DNA of 14,570 nt from an uncultured Selenomonadales bacterium. Its GTDB lineage: Bacteria > Bacillota > Negativicutes > Selenomonadales > Selenomonadaceae. Below, piece by piece: positions 1 to 5,572 of the stretch (positions are counted from its first letter, which is position 1; each line of letters opens with the position of its first letter). The stretch spans positions 1 to 14,570 of the forward strand of contig CALFJC010000129.1 of assembly GCA_937877655.1 (NCBI GenBank). Reading direction: 5' to 3'. The notes under the pieces are model-generated. The model ran no database searches. It was not told the origin of the DNA and worked only from the letters and a program-made list of their open reading frames with translations. Made by a program: the position numbers and the translations under genes.

Positions 1-110
1 CCGCCCAAGGATGGGCGGTCGCCGGCAACGAAAACAGGATGTTTTCTTGCCGGTTGAAACGCCCTTTTCTTTTGCTACTTTTCTTTTGGGCGTAGCAAAA
101 GAAAAGTAGA
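1..110. repeat. Cluster of three intergenic palindromes (REP-like)
   Basis: Three hairpins lie back to back. The first pairs CCGCCCA (1-7) with TGGGCGG (12-18) around a 4-base loop. The second pairs CCGGCAA (22-28) with TTGCCGG (47-53), continued by GAAAAC (30-35) with GTTTTC (41-46) and one bulged C. The third is a perfect 15-base-pair stem, 64-78 with 92-106, with a 13-base loop. A competing stem, CGCCC (60-64) with GGGCG (88-92), shares bases with the third and excludes it. TTTTCTTTTG also occurs twice directly (65-74 and 79-88). No reading frame is evident. The cluster could be a dispersed repeat, the end of a small mobile palindromic element, or a transcript-end structure for the map operon arriving from the right. 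Only the pairing is certain. Confidence 0.7.
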
Positions 111-207
111 TCCTATTTATAAAAAAATTATTTTGAATGAATCGCAGGCGTGAGCCGCCGCACAGGTTTTGCGAATCCACTTTTTGGAAAAAAGGGGATA
201 AATCTCC
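111..207. other. Short intergenic stretch, nothing convincing
   Basis: This is the AT-rich spacer between the palindrome cluster and the stop codon of map. It holds a weak hairpin (CTTTTT at 180-185 with AAAAAG at 189-194). On the minus strand no run of T follows that hairpin, so I do not call a terminator. No coding region or promoter is supported. Confidence 0.5.
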
Positions 208-1113
208 TCAGCTTGCCAATACTTCTGCGCCCGTCTCCGTTATCAAAATCGTTTTCTCCCATTGCGCAGATAAACTTCCGTCCTTTGTCGTAACCGTCCA
301 ATGATCATTTTCATCAGTCACAGTATATTTTTCGCCCGCATTAATCATCGGCTCAACCGTCAAAACAATTCCCGGCACAAGGAGCATTCCCGTCTCCGCC
401 CTGCAATTATGACTTACAAAAGGTTCCAAATGAAATTGCTTGCCGACGCCGTGCCCGCCCAAATCCGTAACAACCGAATAACCGTTTTCACGCGCCATTT
501 TTCCGCAAGCCGCGCCAATATCTCCAACAAAATGCCAAGGCTTAGCCGCCGCAATTCCCGCCTCCATAATGTCATGCGTCACGTCGATTAATCGCCGCGC
601 TTCGGGAGAAATTTCTCCGACCGTGTACATGCGCGAGGCATCGGCAAAATATCCGTCAAGATCGGTCGTTATGTCAATGTTCAGAATGTCGCCCGCCTTG
701 AGAATTTCTTTTCGCGAAGGAATGCCGTGACAGATAACATTGTTGACAGAAATACAAACGCTCTTCGGAAAGCCCATGAATCCCAAACAGCTCGGATGTC
801 CGCCGTGACTTACAATAAATTCATGCGCGGCATCGTTCAGCGTCAAAGTGTCGACGCCTTCCTTTACCAGCTCGTTCATCAAGTCGAGTGCGCCCGTGTT
901 GATAACCGCCGCCCGCTTTATCCCTTCAATGTCTTCCGCGTTATTGATTAGTCTTTTCGGCGGACGAACTTGGTTTTTCGCTTTGACAAATTTTATCTCG
1001 GCAATTCTCGCGTCAAAATCTGCGTGGCATTTTTTATATTTTTTGCCGCTTCCGCACCAACACGGGTCATTTCTCTTCATATTTCGCAACAGCTCCTTGA
1101 AAAACTTTATCAT
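208..1113 (-). CDS. map: Methionine aminopeptidase type I with N-terminal SEC-C zinc motif
   Basis: This 301-residue cytosolic metalloprotease removes the initiator methionine from new proteins. The N-terminus carries a SEC-C motif (C18, C20, C29, H30 within NDPCWCGSGKKYKKCH), which in related proteins binds zinc and is thought to aid ribosome or protein association. The catalytic pita-bread domain follows from about residue 50. The dinuclear metal ligands are all present: D147 (NIDIT), D158 (FADAS), H221 (GHGVG), E254 (TVEPM) and E286 (QWEKT). H129 in ICHGIP matches the conserved substrate histidine. The gene lies 6 bases after the MetH-activation gene, whose last codons provide the ribosome site (GAGGAAG). 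A second start at residue 12 (1080), preceded by AAGGAG, is also possible and would begin MKRNDPC, as is common in the family. Function is secure; the start is not. Confidence 0.96.
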   Translation of the reverse strand: MIKFFKELLRNMKRNDPCWCGSGKKYKKCHADFDARIAEIKFVKAKNQVRPPKRLINNAEDIEGIKRAAVINTGALDLMNELVKEGVDTLTLNDAAHEFIVSHGGHPSCLGFMGFPKSVCISVNNVICHGIPSRKEILKAGDILNIDITTDLDGYFADASRMYTVGEISPEARRLIDVTHDIMEAGIAAAKPWHFVGDIGAACGKMARENGYSVVTDLGGHGVGKQFHLEPFVSHNCRAETGMLLVPGIVLTVEPMINAGEKYTVTDENDHWTVTTKDGSLSAQWEKTILITETGAEVLAS

Positions 1114-1119
1114 AAATTT

Positions 1120-1779
1120 TTACTTCCTCATCGGACAATCTGCTTTGTCACAAGCCGAACAATCTTTTTTGTGCGAAGATTTTTTCTGCGCGGAAATTTT
1201 TTCAAGCCCGATTATCGCCGTCACAGATTTTCGCGGCTCAAGCATAAGTGCCGAACTTAAACTCATTCCGATTTGCTCCGCGCCCGAAATTTTAAAAAGT
1301 TTTTCCTGCGCCGTCAAATCCCAATCGCCGTAACCGGGACTGAATCGCCAACGCATTTTATATCCTTCCTTTGCAAACTTCGCCGCAAAATTTTTCTCCA
1401 TCAAATCAGCCGCCTGTTCGATTGCCGCCGTTGCCGCCGCGTCCAAAAGTACCGACGACAAATATTCTCCGCGCTCGAATTTTTTATTAATCTCCCGCTC
1501 AATTTCTCCGCCGACAGTTGCCGCCATGCAGATAACTTTTTCGCAACCGTCAAGGTGTTTTATAATCGAATTGCCCGCGATTGTAAAGGGCGGCTCGCTT
1601 TTGACGACATGATTTTTATAATCATAAATTTCCCATGCGCCGCGAACTTCCAAAAGTATCAGAGCTTCCGCGCAGGCTTCCGCAATATTTTTTTCGCCGA
1701 AGTTCAAAGCTTTTTTCAAGCCCGCGTATCGACGAGTTTCCGCCGCGTCTATTTCCAAAATCTGCGCGTTGTATATCAT
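1120..1779 (-). CDS. Stand-alone MetH activation-domain protein (cobalamin reactivation)
   Basis: This 219-residue protein matches the vitamin B12-dependent methionine synthase activation domain, which in E. coli is the C-terminal part of MetH. In that family it binds S-adenosylmethionine and supports reductive methylation of inactive cob(II)alamin on MetH. The family signature is seen as RFSPGYGDWDL (residues 145-155), followed by Q158 and LF and by EPRKSVTAIIGL (181-192). The tail has a small cysteine cluster, C207, C210 and C215, as in other free-standing members, possibly for a metal or a redox partner. The gene starts 9 bases after metH. Its ribosome site AGGGGA overlaps the metH TAG stop, so translation is probably coupled. 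It supplies exactly the domain missing from the neighbouring MetH, so the two should act as one split enzyme. Confidence 0.93.
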   Translation of the reverse strand: MIYNAQILEIDAAETRRYAGLKKALNFGEKNIAEACAEALILLEVRGAWEIYDYKNHVVKSEPPFTIAGNSIIKHLDGCEKVICMAATVGGEIEREINKKFERGEYLSSVLLDAAATAAIEQAADLMEKNFAAKFAKEGYKMRWRFSPGYGDWDLTAQEKLFKISGAEQIGMSLSSALMLEPRKSVTAIIGLEKISAQKKSSHKKDCSACDKADCPMRK

Positions 1780-1788
1780 AATTTTCCC

Positions 1789-4146
1789 CTAATCGCCGAG
1801 TAAATTTTTCGCAAGCCGAACCGCCTCGACGCCGTCTCTTGCATAAGCGTCCGCGCCCGCCGCATCCGCATATTCCTGCGTCAAAGCCGCGCCCCCGACC
1901 ATAACTTTTGCCTCCGAGCCCGCCGCGTGCAAATCGGCAATAACTTTATCAATCTGAATCATTGTCGTCGTCATCAGCGCACAAAGCCCGACAATATCGG
2001 CGTCGTGTTCAAGGGCGGCGCGAACAATTTTTTCCGAATCGACATCTTTTCCCAAGTCAACGAGTTTGAAGCCGCTGTTTGAAATCAACGCGCCGACAAT
2101 ATTTTTCCCCAAATCGTGAACGTCGCCCTTAACCGTCGCGATAACAAAAGTTCCCCGCGTCTTGGTCTCCTGCGCGGGCAAAATTTTTTTCAATTCGTCA
2201 AAGGCAAGGCGCATTGTCTCGGCTGAAAGAAGAACTTGCGGCAAGAAAATTTTCCCCGAACCGAAATCTTCGCCGAGTTCGTTCATCGCGGCAGTCAAAG
2301 CTTTTTCCGTAATTTCATCGGCAGAAAAATTTTCGTCAACGGCTTTTTTTATCAGAGAAGAAATTTCGTCCTTGTCGCCCTCCTGCACCGCAATTTTTAT
2401 CGCGCTTAATGTATCAAGAGAAATTTTTTTCTGCGGCTTATCGGTCGTGACTTGCGCGAGCTTGCTGAAATTTAAACCGTTCGGATCTTTTCCGAGCAAA
2501 GCGGCGGCGGATTTTAAAACATTTTGCATCGATTCATCATAAGGATTCATAATCGGCGCGTCGAGCCCGGCGGCAAGGCACATTGCAAAAAAAGTCGAGT
2601 TAATCAGCGGGCGATTCGGCAAGCCGAAAGAAATATTGCTTAAGCCCATTGTCGCGGGCAAATCAAATTCCTCGCGATAAAGTTTCAAAGTTTTCAAAAC
2701 CTCAAGGCAAGCGTCTTTATCGGCGGAGATCGTCATAACAAGCGCGTCAAGTAAAAAATCTCCGTCGTCAAGCCCGAAATTTTTTGCGGCATCGATAATT
2801 TTTTTCGCAACGGCAACGCGCTCTTCGGAAGTTTTCGGAACTCCTTTTTCCGTCAAAGGCAGAATCAAAATCGCCGCGCCGTACCTTTTGGCAAGCGGCA
2901 AGAAATTTTTAATGCGGTCGGGTTCAAAGCTTACCGAATTAATCAGCGCACGTCCCGGAAAATTTTTCAAGCCCGCCTCCAAAGCTTCGGCGTCGCCGGT
3001 ATCGATTGACAACGGCGCGTCGGTTATGCGAGAAATTTCTTTCACGGCTTGCGCCATCATTTTTTTCTGATCAATGCCGCCGACTCCCATATTGACATCA
3101 AGAATTTTCGCGCCCGCCTTGACTTGATTAAGCGCGTCCTTTTTTACGCCGAGCAGAGAACCTTCGCGAATTTCAGCCGCCAATTTTTTTCTGCCCGTCG
3201 GATTGATTCTTTCGCCGATTAAAACCGTCGGCAAATTTTTATCGATAACAACGGTTTTGCTCCGACTTGCCAGCATTAGTTTAGGGAAATGGGAAATGGG
3301 AGAAGGGATAAGATTTTTGACGTTCAAAGCAAGTTCGCGAATATGATCGGGCGTAGTTCCGCAACAGCCGCCGAGATAAGTCGCGCCCGCCTCAACCAAT
3401 TTTTTTCCCCAACTGCCGAAAGTTTTTGCGTCCATCGGAAATTTCGTTACGCCGTTTTCAAGATAAGGCATTCCCGCATTCGGCTGAACGCTTACCGGCA
3501 CGCGACAATTCTCTGACAAAATTTTCACGACGGGCACAAGTTGTTCCGGACCGAGTGAACAATTCACGCCGATAATCGCCGCGCCCATTGCCTCCAAAAT
3601 CACGGCGGCTGACTGCGGATCTGTTCCCGTGACTGTTCGTCCGTCTTCGCTGTAGGAAAGTTGACAGATTATCGGCAAATTGCAGGCGTCCTTCGCCGCC
3701 AAAAGTGCCGCCCGCATTTCCTGAATGTCAATGCAAGTTTCGATTATCAAAAAATCTGCGCCCGCCGCCGCAAGCGATTCTGCCTGTTCAAAAAAAATTT
3801 TATAGGCGTCGTCAAAATCCAAATCTCCGAGCGGCGAAATAAATTTTCCCGACGGTCCCATATCGCCCGCAACTTTTGCCCGACTGCCCGCAACTTCTTT
3901 TGAGATTTTCACGGCGGCAAAATTCAATTCGCGAACGCGATTTTCCAAGCCGTAATGCGCAAGCTTTAAACTCGACGCGCCGAAAGTATTTGTCGTTATA
4001 ATCGTTGAGCCCGCGTCAATGTAAGCGCGGTGAATTTTTTTCACGACTTCGGGAGCCTCGACGTTCATAAGTTCGGGACATGCGCCCGCCTTCAAGCCGC
4101 CCGCTTGGAGCATCGTTCCCATTGCCCCATCAAAAATTTCTATCAT
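1789..4146 (-). CDS. metH: Cobalamin-dependent methionine synthase, short form lacking the activation domain
   Basis: This 785-residue protein transfers the methyl group of methyltetrahydrofolate, through protein-bound cobalamin, to homocysteine to give methionine. Residues 1-280 are the homocysteine-binding barrel with zinc cysteines C196 (GVNCS), C261 and C262 (GGCCGTTP). Residues 305-565 are the pterin-binding barrel (IGERINPTGRK, ILDVNMG, LSIDTGD). Residues 575-655 are the helical cap, and 665-785 the B12-binding Rossmann domain with axial-ligand motif DVHDLGK (H677) and GG at 751-752. The usual SxL motif of this domain reads C722-A-L724. The E. coli enzyme is about 1,220 residues; here the reactivation domain is absent and encoded by the next gene. 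The ATG is preceded by GGGAAG. The two barrels are joined by a linker encoded by a G-run repeat (3284-3311). No cobalamin or SAM riboswitch can sit in the 24-base gap upstream. Confidence 0.96.
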   Translation of the reverse strand: MIEIFDGAMGTMLQAGGLKAGACPELMNVEAPEVVKKIHRAYIDAGSTIITTNTFGASSLKLAHYGLENRVRELNFAAVKISKEVAGSRAKVAGDMGPSGKFISPLGDLDFDDAYKIFFEQAESLAAAGADFLIIETCIDIQEMRAALLAAKDACNLPIICQLSYSEDGRTVTGTDPQSAAVILEAMGAAIIGVNCSLGPEQLVPVVKILSENCRVPVSVQPNAGMPYLENGVTKFPMDAKTFGSWGKKLVEAGATYLGGCCGTTPDHIRELALNVKNLIPSPISHFPKLMLASRSKTVVIDKNLPTVLIGERINPTGRKKLAAEIREGSLLGVKKDALNQVKAGAKILDVNMGVGGIDQKKMMAQAVKEISRITDAPLSIDTGDAEALEAGLKNFPGRALINSVSFEPDRIKNFLPLAKRYGAAILILPLTEKGVPKTSEERVAVAKKIIDAAKNFGLDDGDFLLDALVMTISADKDACLEVLKTLKLYREEFDLPATMGLSNISFGLPNRPLINSTFFAMCLAAGLDAPIMNPYDESMQNVLKSAAALLGKDPNGLNFSKLAQVTTDKPQKKISLDTLSAIKIAVQEGDKDEISSLIKKAVDENFSADEITEKALTAAMNELGEDFGSGKIFLPQVLLSAETMRLAFDELKKILPAQETKTRGTFVIATVKGDVHDLGKNIVGALISNSGFKLVDLGKDVDSEKIVRAALEHDADIVGLCALMTTTMIQIDKVIADLHAAGSEAKVMVGGAALTQEYADAAGADAYARDGVEAVRLAKNLLGD
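3284..3311 (+). repeat. Four tandem GGG heptads inside metH; candidate G-quadruplex
   Basis: On the plus strand, which is the template strand of metH, four 7-base units follow each other: GGGAAAT, GGGAAAT, GGGAGAA, GGGATAA. The four G3 runs (3284, 3291, 3298, 3305) are separated by uniform 4-base loops and so fit the canonical G3N1-7 quadruplex pattern. In the protein the tract encodes residues about 280-288 (IPSPISHFP), the linker between the homocysteine and pterin domains. Its length is a multiple of the heptad rather than of the codon, which suggests slippage or insertion of a short repeat that happened to keep the frame. Folding in vivo is inference. Confidence 0.75.
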
Positions 4147-4170
4147 AAAAAATCACTTCCCTTTGATATT

Positions 4171-5202
4171 TTACTTCAACGCGGCGCGAATCACAAAAAA
4201 AATTTCGCCGTCGTGCTCCGCAGAACTTTCAAGCCGCGCCGAATTAGCAACAAAATTTTTCACGTCGCCCAAATAATTTTTCAGAGTTTCGGATTCGTCG
4301 GTCGCGCCTTCAATCTCCAAAAAATTTTCTTCGGCAACAATTTTCGTCAGACGAATATTTTTATCGGCGATTTTACCGAGATTGAGCAGGCGATTAAAAT
4401 TTTCGGGCTTGGCAACCTGCGCGGCGAGTTTGTTGATTCTGTGAAGTTCGGAAATATTTCCGTCAAGAATTTTTTTCAAAGCAATGTCTTCGTTCAAATT
4501 TTCCACAGAAATTTTAGCCGCGTCGAGTTTATCGGAGACTTCGCGATATTCGAGAAAAAGTTTTACCGAACCGACAATCAGCGCGATAAAAAAAATTGCC
4601 GCGACTGCTTGAGAAATTTTTTGCCAATTAAACCCGTCGCCGCGTGTCGCCAAAAGGTTTGGAGATTTTTTTTCGCGAATAATTTCCGTTATGAATTCCG
4701 TTCTTTCGTAAGGATGAATTTTCGTCAAAGGCTCGGCGGGCATAACCGACAAGCCGCGCAGATTCAAGCCGAATTTTTTAAACGTGTCAGAAAATTCTTT
4801 TGCCGTCGATTGCGGCAGAGTTTCCATCCAAAGTTCCTCGCCGATTTTTGCGAAAGAAAAAATTGCTTCGGCTCCCGCCTGCGCCATTGCCCAACTTTTG
4901 ACGAGCGCGGGGATTTCTTTTTCGGGAACGTTGGAAATTTCTGTTTGAAAAGTTACGGCTTCTTCCTGCCGAAGGCAAAATCCTACCGAAGAAGTTTTCC
5001 AACCCTTTTGAACGCAGATTTGCGAAATTTTCTCGGCGAGCCGTTCAATCTCCGAGCCGTCCGCTTCAACTTCAATAGTCTCAAATTTTTCTGTCAAGTG
5101 CGATATAAAAATTTTATCTCCGTCGAAATACGCGCCGATAATTTCCCCCGCGTCTTCGCGAAAAAATTTCTTAATCGGCTCCAAAATTTTTCCAACGTCC
5201 AA
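4171..5202 (-). CDS. GspL-like / PilM-PilN fusion-type membrane protein
   Basis: The 343-residue product has three parts. Residues 1-190 form a cytosolic region resembling a degenerate PilM/GspL actin-like fold (IIGAYFDGDKIFISHL near the start and a PEKEIPALVKSWA segment about 93-105). Residues 198-217 are a single hydrophobic span (AVAAIFFIALIVGSVKLFL). Residues 218-262 are a probable coiled coil, and a C-terminal part about 265-343 has the PilN pattern (ILDGN, IRLTKI, LEIEGATDESETLKNYL). This order is that of GspL or of PilM joined to PilN, the inner-membrane platform of type II secretion and type IV pili. The start is TTG at 5202, supported by GGGAGGG six bases upstream. It is the first gene of the minus-strand run, 24 bases before metH. 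No other pilus gene is in the window. The fold assignment is by pattern, not by strong residue identity. Confidence 0.7.
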   Translation of the reverse strand: MDVGKILEPIKKFFREDAGEIIGAYFDGDKIFISHLTEKFETIEVEADGSEIERLAEKISQICVQKGWKTSSVGFCLRQEEAVTFQTEISNVPEKEIPALVKSWAMAQAGAEAIFSFAKIGEELWMETLPQSTAKEFSDTFKKFGLNLRGLSVMPAEPLTKIHPYERTEFITEIIREKKSPNLLATRGDGFNWQKISQAVAAIFFIALIVGSVKLFLEYREVSDKLDAAKISVENLNEDIALKKILDGNISELHRINKLAAQVAKPENFNRLLNLGKIADKNIRLTKIVAEENFLEIEGATDESETLKNYLGDVKNFVANSARLESSAEHDGEIFFVIRAALK

Positions 5203-5228
5203 AAAGTTCCCTCCCGAAAATTTTTCAC

Positions 5229-5234
5229 ATTATA
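5229..5234 (-). promoter_or_regulatory. Candidate -10 element of the minus-strand operon
   Basis: The minus strand reads TATAAT here, 26 bases upstream of the TTG start of the GspL-like gene, so the transcript would have a short leader carrying the GGGAGGG site. The hexamer at -35 distance is poor (GAGATT at 5252-5257, 17-base spacing). A better TTGACT (5264-5269) is 29 bases away, which is too far. The -10 is good but the promoter as a whole is weakly supported. Confidence 0.4.
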
Positions 5235-5314
5235 CATTACGGCGCAAAAAAAATCTCGACCGAAGTCAAGAAAAATTCCCGTTCTCTTTTTTTGTCAAAA
5301 AATTTTTAAAAAAG

Positions 5315-5338
5315 TGATCGACAAACAGGTTTCGATCA
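5315..5338. promoter_or_regulatory. Perfect 7-base dyad overlapping the -35 region: candidate operator
   Basis: TGATCGA (5315-5321) and its exact reverse complement TCGATCA (5332-5338) are separated by 10 bases. The left arm covers most of the -35 hexamer and the right arm lies in the promoter spacer, a place where a dimeric repressor would block RNA polymerase. No regulator gene is in the window, and the protein that might bind is unknown. Confidence 0.45.
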
Positions 5339-5346
5339 GCTACAAT
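5318..5346 (+). promoter_or_regulatory. Sigma-70-type promoter for the giant repeat-protein gene
   Basis: TCGACA (5318-5323) and TACAAT (5341-5346) are separated by exactly 17 bases, each one mismatch from the consensus hexamers. Transcription would begin near 5353, giving a leader of about 220 bases before the ATG at 5573. It is the best plus-strand promoter in the divergent intergenic region. Confidence 0.6.
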
Positions 5347-5352
5347 AACTTT

Positions 5353-5572
5353 GCGAGTCGAACATAAAATCGAACGTTAAAGGAGGTTGATAGAAAATCT
5401 CTCGAACGTCGCGGCTGTCGTAAGGCGGTCGGCGACTCAGGTTATTTTTAACGCCGAGGCAGAGGCTGAAGAAAAATTTTTTAAAGAAACTTTGCCCCCA
5501 CAAAGATTCGGAGAAAAATTTTTACGAAGAACCTGTTTCGGCACGGACAAAAAGAAAGGGGCATAGAACTCT
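5353..5572 (+). promoter_or_regulatory. Long leader with orphan Shine-Dalgarno and in-frame upstream open stretch
   Basis: AAAGGAGG (5379-5386) is a near-perfect ribosome site, but no ATG, GTG or TTG lies 4-12 bases after it; TTG at 5387 abuts it. From that TTG the frame stays open for 59 codons to TAG at 5564-5566. The next gene's ATG is at 5573, six bases later and in the same frame. TCGAAC occurs three times (5358, 5370, 5402), and GTCGC (5408-5412) can pair with GCGAC (5432-5436). The leader could hold a decayed longer N-terminus, a leader peptide coupled to the giant gene, or an RNA regulatory element. Only the sequence elements are seen. Confidence 0.45.

Noticed and set aside
180..194. 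Hairpin after map as an intrinsic terminator
   Set aside because: The stem is A/T-only apart from one pair, the loop is three bases and no T-run follows on the minus strand.
848..1333. A 161-codon plus-strand open frame across the map and activator genes
   Set aside because: It spans the junction of two real minus-strand genes and has no recognisable motif.
4147..4170. Cobalamin or SAM riboswitch upstream of metH
   Set aside because: The gap is only 24 bases, far too short for either riboswitch; no B12-box-like sequence was seen ahead of the operon at 5203-5350 either.
5293..5298. Minus-strand TTGACA as a -35 element for the GspL-like gene
   Set aside because: The base composition at the required -10 distance is TTTTTC-like and does not resemble TATAAT.
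4030..5367. A 445-codon plus-strand open frame opposite the GspL-like gene
   Set aside because: It is antisense to two well-supported genes, has an artificial composition (F, K, R, N) typical of reading AT-rich codons backwards, and no ribosome site or family resemblance.
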